The notes under the pieces were generated by a model. The model was not told the DNA's origin. It saw nothing but the letters and a program-made list of their open reading frames with translations, and searched no databases. The position numbers and the translations under genes were made by a program. From Amia ocellicauda (taxonomy: Eukaryota > Chordata > Actinopteri > Amiiformes > Amiidae): 64,000 nt of DNA. Shown in pieces: positions 1 to 11,239 of the stretch. Location: contig NC_089853.1 in NCBI RefSeq assembly GCF_036373705.1, positions 2,644,001-2,708,000 on the forward strand. Direction: 5' to 3'. The number at the start of each line of letters is the position of its first letter. Positions within the stretch are counted from its first letter, which is position 1.

Positions 1-107
1 AACCCTCTCTGATGAAGGAAAAATCTTAAATTTCCTCTTGGATCCCAGTATTGAACAATTACTTTAACTGGCAAATTATTATATGTTAATGGAGTTGCCT
101 TTTACAG

Positions 108-243
108 GAACAGAAGCTACAGTTGCAGACACAAGCCAAGGACAACCACCTGAACCAGCTGAGTGAGGTTGAGAAGCATTTTGTAGCCATCTCTCGTCAG
201 TGTGTTGCAGTTAAACAGGCGCACGAGAAGCTAGAACTAAATG
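108..243 (+). CDS. ccdc73: ccdc73 coding exon (first in window), coiled coil
   Basis: The exon begins in phase 0 after TTTTACAG and ends in phase 1 before GTAGGC. It reads EQKLQLQTQAKDNHLNQLSEV, then KHFVAISRQC, and ends EKLELN, a typical CCDC73 coiled-coil segment. The reading frame runs on into the intron to 326, which is read-through only. Confidence 0.85.
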
Positions 244-3200
244 GTAGGCCACAATCATTAAAAAAAAATGTTTTAATTGAGATGTACTATTGTACTTTTC
301 AGACTGCAATAAAGTTATATGAATAGTACACATCAAAATGTATACATTTTCAAAGTATCATGTACTAAACAATTTATTCAAAACATATTTATAATGGGAG
401 TTTTACTATTTACAAAAAACAAAAACCTGTTTTATTTTTTATTTTTTTATAAACCACTGATACATTTTATGATGTCTAGGCTACTGGTGCTAATTTAAAA
501 TAGCCAAGAAGATAAGATGTTTTTTATCCAGCATAGCTGGTCTGGAGATTGTTTAACTTATACATATTGTTTTAAGGAATGTAAGAAAGCCTTACCTTAC
601 ATTGTGCCAAAACTTTTAATCTTTAAAGTTACATATTTTGTTGTAATGGAGAATTCATTATTTGCAACCATTAAAAGTAACTGATAAAGGTTCATTAAAA
701 TAGCAAGAGGATTATCCATACATTTCAGACAAAACAAATGGTTTGTTGTATTTATAATGTGCAGTCACTTAATACATAGTACTAGGATAACAAATATAAA
801 TTAATTGTGACACATTTAACTATCTTAGTATTCACATTATTTTTGAAGTAATAATAACAAAGTATGTTTTCTGATTAATCAGAATAAGCAGGATTGGGTC
901 AGCAATATTAAGCACATTTAATTATTTAAAATTGTTTAAATAGGTTTGTTAAATGTGATAGTGGCTGTACAAATGTATGTTTTACAAACTACTACAGAAA
1001 TGTACATTTGACTTGACCTTGGATTTCAGTCTTTTGAAGTCTGTATTTTCCCCTGCCTTTTTAACATTTCTCAACAGTTGAGATAATGCTGCTTTATTCA
1101 GACACTATGTTGTTCTAAGCCAGAAGGACCTGCCTATTTGATGAATCATGGTGTTTGTACAGAAAATGTGATACTTTTCACAACTTTATCGAAAAACAAA
1201 AACATTTGTCTTACAGTGGAAGAAGCAGTGAGGCTTAATAAGAAATGTACGGTTGTGAACAGAACTCAGGAGGCCACAATACTCAGTCTAAAGCAGGTAA
1301 AGATCTTCGTTGGAAATGTATGATATTGTTGACCTTATTTACATCTTTCTCACACACGGTGGGTTTTTATTCTGATCGTGTAAGAACCTGCATCACAGAA
1401 ACCTTTTTCATCCAGTACAAAATTGTATTCCACGTCAGTATAGCCTTTTATACTTGACCTTTGGACCAATAATGCCTAAGCTAAAACAGACCCTCTAGAA
1501 ACACTTCATTGTTGGCACTAAGCCATACTGCTAGAAGTACTACAGGGGGTGCCTTCTCATCCAATCCTACAACCTGCCCTTCCACAAACGGATGAGAGTA
1601 TATTGTCCCATGTACAAGTTCTTACACATTACCTTACCTCCAGGCAGATGAAGCCACTGAATGGGAATCTTTTTGGAATCATATCTCCATCTTATTATTC
1701 CTGAGATATTTATCTTGAAAAATAACTTTCTAGTGTATATCAAACTCATGTTTATTAAGGAGACTAAAGGCATTTGTCGGAGAGGTAAAATGCCTTACAA
1801 GTTCAGGTGAGATATTAATGAAAAGGTGCAATAATGTATCCATCAGACTTGCATTATATTTATCATTCTTATTTTACACTGGTTTATGACTTTGCCAAGA
1901 ACATTTGAGGAATTGCTTTGTGATAAGGCTGGATTCCAGTTTTTCAGAGAAAAGTTAAACAGACCAATCTGCGCTGCCAGATAATGCTATTAGTGTTGCA
2001 AATGCTCGTTTCACTATGATGGCATCATAAAGAATTCTTGATACTATCTGTGAACGGCATTCATAACCTCTGCTGTTTGTCTGAGTAAATGTCAGGGTTC
2101 TGCAGGAGAGAGGGATATGAAACAGACAGCACACTATTAGAAAGGGAGTGGCGCGGGAAAAGAGGGCAGGGTTTCTTCAGATTCAGATTTAATTGTCATT
2201 AAAAAGAGATGAAAGGGAGATATATTTACACCTTACACCTAACTGCTTTGATTCAAAATATAAATGAATAATTTATAAATAAAACAGACAAAAAGATATT
2301 CAGCAAAGATATTTTCTGTATTCCTCTTTCCAAATGTGTCTGTTTCGAAGTATAAAGCTACTCGCTGCAATCCATTTTATCTACTGTCAATAAAAATTTC
2401 AAGTTGGGTTTGATTGCTGGTAGATTGTTCTTCCTTTTTTCTCATGTATTGTCTTTATTGTTTAAGAAAATGCTAGATTTTATACTGTCCAAAAGTCTAA
2501 TTTGTGTTATGTTCTCATAAAGGATTTGGAGAAAATGAGTAATGAGCTGATTAAATTCAAAGTGTCGTCTGTTTGCAAAACTGGAGAAGAAAGCATCCAT
2601 CAGACATTACAAGACCAACACATACAACAACTTCAGCACAGACTCCACATGGTAGAATGTTTCTATTAACTTCTTTATTATTATTATCATTATTATTTTA
2701 TAATGGTGGGCTTACTATTTTCAATGTCTTCTGTCATGTTTAAGTTTTTAAAACATTTATATTGTTCTTTTGATGGCTTTTTCTAGTTTTTATGATGTAA
2801 TAAAGGAACAAAAGAGGAAACCACGAACATGAAATTATTATTCTTGAACTGCTTTTAGTACTTAATACTCAAATGTGTGTTTATTCTTATGAAGGAAACT
2901 GAAATTAACAAAAGACTGACGAAGGAGAATGCAACCACAAGAGCAGAAAAACAGGTGCAAATGTAACTTTTTTTTCTTTGTAAGATAAATCGAATAAAGT
3001 AATTCTTTATTTTCAAACGTATGATTAAGTATGCCCTGTGCTTTCCTACTGTTTTGAAAGCATTAAAGAAAACATTTACTCAGGGATCTCAGTGAGAAAA
3101 TTCACAGTAATAAAAATGAATAAATAGTTTATTATAGTTCTGCAGCATCAGATGTCATTAACACACGTTCAGTGTTTGCTGTTTGTGTTCAGGAGGTTAT

Positions 3201-6200
3201 GAACTCCCTAAAGCATGCCCAGCAGCTGCTTCAACGGCAGACCGAGGCAATTGGCCGAGTGGAACTTGAGTTGAATGCTCAGAGAGAGGAATATCAGGTC
3301 AGGGTCTTTAAATGTTCATTTGTCTGTGTCTGTCTCAGATAATAAAGAAATGAGGTCTTTATTGGCAGAAACTATTACACAAACTCATGTAAACATTTTC
3401 TATATTTTTTTTAAACAAAGATTGTGTTAAGGGATTTTGATGTTTTTCAGGTCCTGTTTTTTTCCCCTTTTTTCTTTTAAATCTGCTCTCTTATCTTATT
3501 TGTTTATGTGAAGAAAAAAAGCAAGATTCTATGCATTTCTACTTATAATATGTTATTAATAGCATTCCCCCCCACATATGTCTTAATGCTATTTTAACAT
3601 TTTAATACTTATAATGTTTTTTTATAATTACATGTGTATTTGTGGTCTTTCATACAGGATTTGAAGCATTTTCACATATTTTAGAAGTCTGTTTGTAATT
3701 TGTAGGGTACTGTTACACTGCTATTCACAGGATACTCGATTAAGCTAAACTAAAAACTAAAAACTAAAATATGTGCTGTAATTGGGATGTCATGAATCTT
3801 TGCGGATGATATATGCTATAGTTTCTTAAAAGTATATGTGATTGATGTTTTGATTGTATGACTTTAATTTATTTTCTTGTAAGAAGCAATATTCTGTTAG
3901 CAAGTTTGTTGAATTTTATGTGCATTATATTGCTTTATTTCCTTTTCATATAAAACATTACTGTACCTTACTGTGCTGGTATGTGCCACTATCCCTTTCA
4001 GGTTATCTTAATGAGGGTCTCCACTGAATCATTCACTTCTTCCGCCCTGTTCAAAAATGTTTTCACTGTTGTATGCTCTTATATCATACTAAGTGAAACC
4101 TTAAAAATTAAAGTGTGCAATTATCTTTAATACTTACACTAACTAAATAAGATTAAAAATACTTTTTTGTTTGCATGAAATATGTTGTAATGATGTGAAC
4201 TGACTTTGAGATTACCTGAATTGATCATCATGACAGTAAATCTGACATTGAGACAACCCAGAGAACTTAAAAAGTACAACTTTCAACAAATACGAGTAAT
4301 TTAGTCTTGCACCGGAGAATTTAGTACCCGAGTAGCATTCCATTAAGAAAAGTGAAACTGTCGAATGAAGACAGTGACACATACTAACTTTATGATTAAA
4401 GGAAAACAAGTAATCTGTTTAAACATGACTGAAATCAGTAGATAAAAAGCCTGTATTATAAGTATTTTCTCTAATATTCTAAATATTAGAGATTTAGAAA
4501 GATATTTAGAGAGATGTTTGTAGTATATCATAATTAAATGATTTTGGTTTGTGCTCTTATATTTAAACATATCTGACACTTGAGTATTGGGGGGGAGGGA
4601 ATCTGACCTATGCAAATGCTTACTGGATAAATTTATATGAGGAATGAAATAAATGATGTAAGACAGCTGCACATAAAATGGCATCCCATTATATATCATT
4701 TTATATTGCACATTAGGAGGCATGAACTGCAACTGAATAATAGTAAGTGTTTTTATTTCCCCTTTATAGCCTTTTCTTCTTTATAACCTCCTACGTGTTT
4801 TCAGTTAGCTGGATTAAATGCACATTTTTACTAATTTATTAAAATTATTGTCAAGATGACACATCCTAACTGATTTGTATGGCGCTCTCTGCATGTTTAA
4901 AATCCTACGTCCAAGCTAAATAAACGCATAAAAATTCATTATTGTTGTATTAAAAATTTCTTGGGTGATTAATTTTATTGCAGGCCCTTAAAACAGACAA
5001 TGAACTGCTCAGAGAGAAGACCCAAGAAAAGGAAGACAAATGTGCTAGTCTGATGGAGGAATATGAAAAATTTAAAACAATTTGGGGAAAAGAGGTAGAG
5101 TTTTGCAATAAGTTGTTCTAAATCATATCCTAGGTCTACTCTAAGGTATAGGTAGATATTTGAATTGTCAAATGTGTTTATTATGCTTTTAATATTTCAC
5201 ATGGTGCTATAATATGTTGTATTCTACCTATTGTTTTAGATATTACATGGATTTTAATACCAAGCTTTTGAACACTAAATTCTCTCTAATTTTGTGGATT
5301 CTATTGTGTTTGTAAAACAGGAGGAGCGTATTAAAGATGAGATACAGACAGCACAGAAAGAGCTTCAATCTCTTAAGGAAGTTTATGATTATCTCCATGA
5401 GCAGAACAACCAGCTAGCATCCTGCAAAGTCCACCAAGCAGAACACATTCAAAGAATAGAGGTAGATTGGGTTTTTCCCCCCATTTGGTTCTGGTATTTA
5501 CTCCTAAAACAAAAATGTTATTTAAAAAAATGTAATGACTTCCACTTTACTGGATTAATTCATTTTGTGGTTTTAATGGTGTCGAATTGGCATCCAAACA
5601 AAATAATCCGAGTGCATCCGGAATCTCCATGTTTTCTCCGTTAAAGGCATTGACAAGCAATGACTTCATATGAACTTCCAACTTCCTGGCTTAAATATTT
5701 TCAGTAGGAGTCAATGGTGCAGACATTGCTGAATTAGATAAACACACATAATATGTAAAAAAAAAATACATAATTGTTACTTCATTCATATTGTGAAAGG
5801 CATATTATGTTGAAAAATGTGCTTTGAAAAAAGCAAACCATTGACTACTTTTTCACCACATTCCCTCTCACTGTTTCTCTCCGAATAGGATACTTTAAAA
5901 GAAAAAATATGCAATGCTGATGGAAAGATTATCTTTGAAAGGAATGAAATATCCAGTGTATCTGATTGTGAAATTAAGGAAATGCATACTATTCGAGAAG
6001 AGAAAAACTCTCAAAGAGAATCTGTTCAATTGCAAAGCAGCACAACACATACTTTGACAGATAACAGTGCTGATACGATTGAAGGCAATGAATGTTCACA
6101 AGGTATGTTGCGTGAATACTGCTGATGTTGATACTAAGTTTATTTTTTCATTCTCACTTTGTCTTTGTTATTGGTATTAGATATCAGAGACATGTATATT

Positions 6201-9200
6201 CAGTGTTAAGATTAAATAGACTGTTGCTGAAAATATATTCTGCCAGATTTGGGTTATCCAACAACATACTAGTGTTCATTTGTCTGTAATTCCCAAATCT
6301 CACTTTCTTTCTATATATATGTATATGTATATATATATATAAACATAATTATCAGCTATTCAGTTTAATGTACCATTTATATACACAGATAAATGCGCAG
6401 ATGCCAGTTTCAAGGAGCCTGTGGGGACAGTGAATGATGAACTTCCAAAAGCAGACTACCGTGTGGTTATCAACGTGCAGACTGCCGATGTTTATGCTTC
6501 TGGAAGCAAAGACACAGAGGGGACTGGAAGTATTTGCTCTACAGCAGACTTTGCTAGTGCAAATCTCAAGCCACAAGGAAGTCCTGATACCTTGGCAAAA
6601 GTCCCAGTTAGAGAAACTATGATTTCAGACAGTGCTGATGCATTAGGTGTCTATAGTGCAGATACAGGTCAGCAGACAGACTCCAGCAAACATAAATCTG
6701 GCATGGGTGAAAGTCATCTAGTTTATGGTATGCTTGATAAGAACTCCACAACCACCACCACAGTGTGCAACAGAGGTGACTATATTGGTGAGCTATCCAG
6801 TCCCAGAGGCCAGCTTGTCTATTCTGTTGAAGTTGACCAAGTAGCTGAGAAAATAAGGTATAGAAAGCAAGAGCAGACTGCATGCATCCCTGAAACTATA
6901 CTCCAAAACATTGCTAAAGAGGATAACCAGAAATTCGCTGAGTGCACTGAGTGTAGTCCTGAGGTTACTGCAGATAAAAGTGATTTCAATGAAACTCATC
7001 CAGCCTATCTTGAAACCCCCGACGTTCTTTCTGATCTTAGCACCACTTCACAAAAAGATACTACACATCAAAGAGAAACTCGTTGTTTAACTCCAGAAGA
7101 GAATGAAGTCAGCAGTTGTAAACTACAAGATGACACAGCTGTGGTTTCAGCTGTAGCAAAATGTGACAAATTACAAATCGAGGACCAGATGGAAAAAGAA
7201 GACAACTCCCATTTAACTTCATCACCGTTCCTTACTTTGTGTCAAAACAAAATGTTGCACACTGACACAAGCAGTACAGCTGAGCCCCAAAAATCCCTTT
7301 TAAAGGAGCAGATAATAAGAGATAGTGTGCAGGAAATTAAGCAATTGCCAGCTGATATTAGGCACATATCACAGGACATCCATACAACCAACAATATTGA
7401 GGTCAAAACAGGCAAGGTTTCTGAACCACAAATATGTCAGTCAGAGATCAATGCAAAGGATGTATTTTCTGGTAGGGATTTGTCTGTCAACACATTTGTA
7501 ACATTGAGCAGCACACCATGCCTTAAAGAAATAAATAGAAGTGGTAACTCCAGTGATCACAGTTTTTTACATAATGCCGAAAATGCAACAAATGAGGAAA
7601 GCTGCCAAGCTACCTGCTGCAGTGAAGCACTTCAGTTTGAAACCAGCAAGAATGAAATTGTATCACCAACACGTGAAAAGAAAAATGACAGTGAACATCA
7701 AGATACCATGAAGTACACAGGAGTAGAAATTGTTTTGCATTCATTTGACAATATGCTTGTATCTGGAAACAAACGATTTAGGTCAGCATTTGAGTTGGGG
7801 TCTTTGAGAAATAAACCCCTCCCAGTGCCTTTGCAGTTCCAAGAATTTGTTGCTTCTTCAAAATTAATACAAGATAAAATTGATAGCAGCAGGACCTCAA
7901 AACCTCCGATACCGTCCTTTTTAAAAAGAAAATCGGAGTTGCCTCCTGGATTCGAGGAGTTTCATTTAACATCCACAAATCCCAAACATTGGAAAGATCA
8001 TAAACAGGCCAAGAAAGGTAAGATGTTTTCTTTAGGAAAATGAAAGTAAATGGCAGCTGGAGACTTCTCATGCAAGTAAGAAAATCCAATAAAATTTCAA
8101 TCTAATGGTATATTTATAAAATTAAATTATATTAAATTATATAGTTAAATTATATACGCGTATCTTTTTTATATTGTACAATGGTGTGGTTGGTCTTTGC
8201 ACACAGAGTCATAAAAAATATTCAGTAGTATTCCTGCAATTCTGCAACTGCAGTGCATTTATTTTATTAACAACTTAATTCATCATGAGGTACTCAAAAA
8301 AGTATTCCTAATAAAAAATAAAATATTTTTAAGCATAAATTCTAATTTGAAGTTTACAAAAAAAAATTGTCAAAGCTTCCGGAGTTAGTAATTAAAGATT
8401 TTTTTTAAACTAGATTCCAAAAGATGTTCCCTTGCACAGCAAAGCACCCGTCACCCCTTAAAAGGAATCTGAATGGTTGGGTGCTTCTCTAAGCCATGAG
8501 ATCAAAGTATACATCTTTATATTTTATTGCTTAATGTACAGTACAATGAGATACTGGATCAGATTTTATATATGGCTAAGGTAAACAGAAAATCCTCTTT
8601 TGTGCCTTTTTTGTTTAAATAAATAGTAATAGATCTTAAGATCAAAGATAACTGAAAAAAGCATCTATGGAATTACACTTTGGCTAGCACTAAGTGCAGT
8701 TGCTACCATTTCCTCTTTGTCATTCAGATTCCCCCCCAATTAAAAGGGCTGCTGACATGTTGAATACTTCCAGTTTTCATCTTTGCCACAAGAGAGATCC
8801 TGGAGAGGAAAGGAATGCAACAGCACAGACGTTTTGTGAAATATCCTCAACTCCAGAGCATGTAAGTTGACTAAAAAATATTGTACAAAACAACCCGAGT
8901 GAGCTAATTTTATAGATATGTGTAGCAACGAATGCATCTGGATGGTTTAAGACCCCTTCAATTTCCCAAAAAATACCAGCAGGGCAAGATGGCAGCATTT
9001 TTCACAATTAAGGTTGATAGAGAACAGCGGGAAATAGTCACAGCATATAAATCAGAGAGATGTTATCCAGCACTTTGCTGGTTGGAGGAGGGGAGAGACA
9101 GCTCACTGTGTATCCCATTGAAAACATTAATTGCTGGAGAGAACCTGTTAGCATGTTGATTAAACTCTTCCTACAAACAGTGTTTGCCAAAAACTTAAAT

Positions 9201-10555
9201 CTGAGGCCAACACTGTGACACATCCTTACACATCATATTCAGCTTAAGAAAACAATATTCTTTGACATCAACAGACATATCTTAGCTACAGAAGGTTAAA
9301 GATGTATGCATCTTAATCTTAAAATATATTTTGAGATTTTAAAAACAAAGCACATGTCTATGGTTTTCTTTGATAATTAATTTTTTTGCATTTGATCTGA
9401 AAAACACTGATTCCAGTACTTATTTCCAGGACATATAAACTAACATTTCAGTGTGTTTACAATATTAAGGGGAAAAAGGTTTACAAGTGGTTTCATCAGT
9501 TAAAATCACAAACTATATATTGATGTATTTTTTAAATCAAACTTTTTCTTTTTTGAACAAAATACTCCCAATATGTTGTCTCCATTTTTTTTTTTTTTTA
9601 AGACAATTAATGAGTATTTTACAACTGCTTGCAAAATGTTCAGTATACGGCAAGTTAAAAACATTTGGAATTTAAAAATACGACAAAAATCAAGATACAG
9701 GATCCGGGTCCACATTTTTTTTTTTCCAGTATAAGGGAATTTGTCTAAATGAAACATTCATAAACATGTCTCTTCAGGATGTTTTATACACCAAGCACTA
9801 TAAGTAGATGAGGATGAATTACCTGTGGAAATAGTTACTAAGTGACATTCATTAATCAATACCTTACACTCTTTCGCTCAGTTTCACATAACATCCGACA
9901 GTGTCATTCTATTAGAAACAGGTGTTCCCCATTGAAAGAAAATTGCTGTAAGATGCAGCATTGACACATACAGGCCTCTGGTAATTCACTCACACCCAAT
10001 GTCTCCAAAAATATTTTCTGACAGTAGTGCTTTATTATGATTAATGTTAAATAACATTAAAGGTCAAAGGGAGAAAGATAGAGGGGACAGACAGAAAAGA
10101 TGTTTGTTTCAATGTACAGCATCTTTTCCTGAAAACACCAGAAAATCTTATTCCATCTTCTCATCTTTTATGTGGTTTTCTAGGTCTTGTATGTATGCTT
10201 CATCATAATCACATGCGTATACGATATAATAATCATCACTGTATTGTAGGAGACGACTCAGGCTGCCAGGTTTCCAATTCCTCCACATGGCTGTTTGCCT
10301 TCACAAGCAGAGCCCAATTTAAACACCACTCCTACCACCGTGTCAGATGCTTCCTACAGACACGTAGGAACTTTCTCTGTACCGAGTCCGGAGGTGGCGT
10401 GGACCGAGTCTGATGACCTGGAAATTCAACAGACCCAACTCAGTGACCAAATCAGTGGGATTGAGAGATTTTTAAGGTTGGAAAGACTTAGTCACACAAA
10501 GAAACGGAAAGTTGATGGAAGAATCAAAGAACAGAAAGGTACAACCGAGCAGTAG
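108..10555 (+). CDS. ccdc73: ccdc73 (coiled-coil domain containing 73), 3' eleven coding exons, 5' end outside window
   Basis: Spliced CDS from exons 108-243, 1217-1296, 2523-2651, 2895-2954, 3193-3297, 4984-5094, 5321-5461, 5889-6102, 6389-8017, 8728-8861 and 10250-10555. All have AG/GT borders and compatible phases, and together they give 1014 residues before the TAG. The N-terminal part (exons up to 5461) is Glu/Lys/Gln-rich with heptad character and is read as a long coiled coil. The rest is Ser/Thr-rich and low in predicted structure, mostly in one 1.6-kb exon. The identification rests on the EKLELN/EEAVRLNKK coiled-coil start, the exon pattern, and the position next to eif3m in convergent orientation, as in human 11p13. 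Human CCDC73 is about 1079 residues, so only the first exons are missing. Molecular function is not established for the family and I do not assign one. The last exon could in principle splice onward at a GT near 10539. Confidence 0.88.
1217..1296 (+). CDS. ccdc73: ccdc73 coding exon, coiled coil
   Basis: An 80-bp exon between CTTACAG and GTAAAG, entering in phase 1. It encodes VEEAVRLNKKCTVVNRTQEA followed by TILSLKQ and continues the coiled coil directly from the previous exon. Confidence 0.85.
2523..2651 (+). CDS. ccdc73: ccdc73 coding exon, coiled coil
   Basis: A 129-bp phase 0-0 exon, from DLEKMSNELIKFK to HIQQLQHRLHM. The acceptor CATAAAG has a weak pyrimidine tract, but the frame and phase fit both neighbours. 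Confidence 0.8.
2895..2954 (+). CDS. ccdc73: ccdc73 coding exon, coiled coil
   Basis: A 60-bp phase 0-0 exon coding ETEINKRLTKENATTRAEKQ, between TATGAAG and GTGCAA. It is a short heptad-rich exon matching the small exon at this point in other CCDC73 genes. Confidence 0.75.
3193..3297 (+). CDS. ccdc73: ccdc73 coding exon, coiled coil
   Basis: A 105-bp phase 0-0 exon coding EVMNSLKHAQQLLQRQTEAI and then a Glu-rich tail ending EEYQ. The acceptor is GTGTTCAG and the donor GTCAGG. Confidence 0.85.
4984..5094 (+). CDS. ccdc73: ccdc73 coding exon, coiled coil
   Basis: A 111-bp phase 0-0 exon after TTATTGCAG, coding ALKTDNELLREKTQEKEDKC and ending FKTIWGKE before GTAGAG. It is strongly heptad-patterned. 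Confidence 0.85.
5321..5461 (+). CDS. ccdc73: ccdc73 coding exon, end of the coiled coil
   Basis: A 141-bp phase 0-0 exon after GTAAAACAG, coding EERIKDEIQTAQKELQSLKE and ending EHIQRIE before GTAGAT. It closes the continuous coiled-coil part. The downstream exons are low-complexity and polar. Confidence 0.87.
5889..6102 (+). CDS. ccdc73: ccdc73 coding exon, acidic linker
   Basis: A 214-bp exon after CCGAATAG, entering in phase 0 and leaving in phase 1 at GTATGT. It begins DTLKEKICNADG and ends IEGNECSQ. It is charged and carries no recognised domain. Confidence 0.8.
6389..8017 (+). CDS. ccdc73: ccdc73 large internal coding exon
   Basis: A single 1629-bp exon fully open in one frame, from ATATACACAG to the donor AAAG|GTAAGA. 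It encodes about 543 residues rich in Ser, Thr, Glu and Lys with no recognisable fold. This fits the long low-conservation central exon of CCDC73 genes. The C-terminal part is more conserved in appearance, with FELGSLRNKPLPVPLQFQEF and a PPIPSFLKRKSE patch. The frame continues to a stop at 8043, so a read-through transcript would add only nine residues. Confidence 0.87.
8728..8861 (+). CDS. ccdc73: ccdc73 coding exon, C-terminal region
   Basis: A 134-bp exon after CATTCAG, phase 1 in and phase 0 out at GTAAGT. It reads SPPIKRAADMLNTSSFHLCH and ends SSTPEH. The KRAADMLNTS patch resembles what I recall of the conserved CCDC73 C-terminus. Confidence 0.8.
10250..10555 (+). CDS. ccdc73: ccdc73 terminal coding exon
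   Basis: A 306-bp exon in phase 0 after TGTATTGTAG, ending at TAG 10553-10555. It codes ETTQAARFPIPPHGCLPSQA and later IERFLRLERLSHTKKRKVDG, a basic tail. The acceptor pyrimidine tract is weak, so the exact 5' border is less certain than the frame. Confidence 0.72.
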   Translation, partial: ETTQAARFPIPPHGCLPSQAEPNLNTTPTTVSDASYRHVGTFSVPSPEVAWTESDDLEIQQTQLSDQISGIERFLRLERLSHTKKRKVDGRIKEQKGTTEQ

Positions 10556-10580
10556 CACCCGTTTTTACACGTGCTTTTCC

Positions 10581-11050
10581 ATTAAAAGCAATCTAAAAGC
10601 TTCAGTAACAAAAAAAACAAAACAAAAAAAACCTGTAGAGCTGAAAATGCTAAAGATGATCGCTTTAAGCTTTCATTGCCAAGTGTGCGTTTCTAAATAC
10701 CTAATTGAAGCCGAGTGCACCGCATACGAATACGTATTATCACATATTTCCTTGACAAAGCCAGTGAAGCAATTGCCATGACACCAAATCTCCACCAGCT
10801 CTGAGGTTTAGGCTACATGTTAAGGCAGGTGTTTTCAGTGAGGGTTGGCGATATCTGTTAAAGACTTTCCCAATAATCAACAAGACCCGAGCAGAGCAAG
10901 TTCCATGAACTGAAGAGTATGTTTTCTGAGCTTTAATCGTTTATTGAATTTCAGGACTGTTTCACACAGGGAAATGCTCATTTTTAAACTACTGTATTCC
11001 TTCACGTTTCCAATGTTGATGTAGGTTTTATGAACAAGAAAGTTAATAAA
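10581..11050 (+). terminator. ccdc73: ccdc73 3' UTR with candidate polyadenylation signals
   Basis: Downstream of the ccdc73 stop there is ATTAAA at 10581-10586 and a canonical AATAAA at 11045-11050. The second would cleave at roughly 11065-11075, inside the 3' end of the opposing eif3m transcript. Which signal is used cannot be told from sequence. Confidence 0.5.
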
Positions 11051-11077
11051 ACAAAGTTAATCTTCCGTTTTTTTATT
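10940..11077 (-). terminator. eif3m: eif3m candidate polyadenylation signals
   Basis: On the minus strand AATAAA occurs at 11077-11072, about 40 bp past the eif3m stop, and again at 10945-10940. The nearer one gives a very short 3' UTR, and the farther one would extend the antisense overlap with ccdc73. Confidence 0.55.
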
Positions 11078-11115
11078 TTGTATATATAAAAATGTCAAAA
11101 CATGGTTTTGAGATT

Positions 11116-11239
11116 CTATGATGTGGAGGAAAGGCTGAGGAGGCTGTTTTTCACTGTGTTCAGGTTCTGTTTCCAGGAGTTGAGGCTGTCGTACAGCTGC
11201 TGCCACTGCTGCTTTCCAAAGGTCCTGTGTGTACTGTGA
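11116..11239 (-). CDS. eif3m: eif3m coding exon 11 (terminal)
   Basis: Last exon: the acceptor TTTCACAG lies on the minus strand just above 11239, and the stop TAG is at 11118-11116. It encodes [17 protein letters not shown] followed by SLNSWKQNL and a Ser-rich tail, the usual EIF3M C-terminus. Confidence 0.94.

Noticed and set aside
8932..9159. 75-codon frame in the last ccdc73 intron
   Set aside because: No acceptor and donor of matching phase, and no coiled-coil or ccdc73-like content. Exons 8728-8861 and 10250-10555 join in phase without it.
10539..10555. Possible donor AAAG|GTACAA within the last ccdc73 exon
   Set aside because: No convincing downstream ccdc73 exon was found before the convergent eif3m gene, and an in-frame stop follows five codons later with polyadenylation signals beyond it. 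Kept as a minor uncertainty only.
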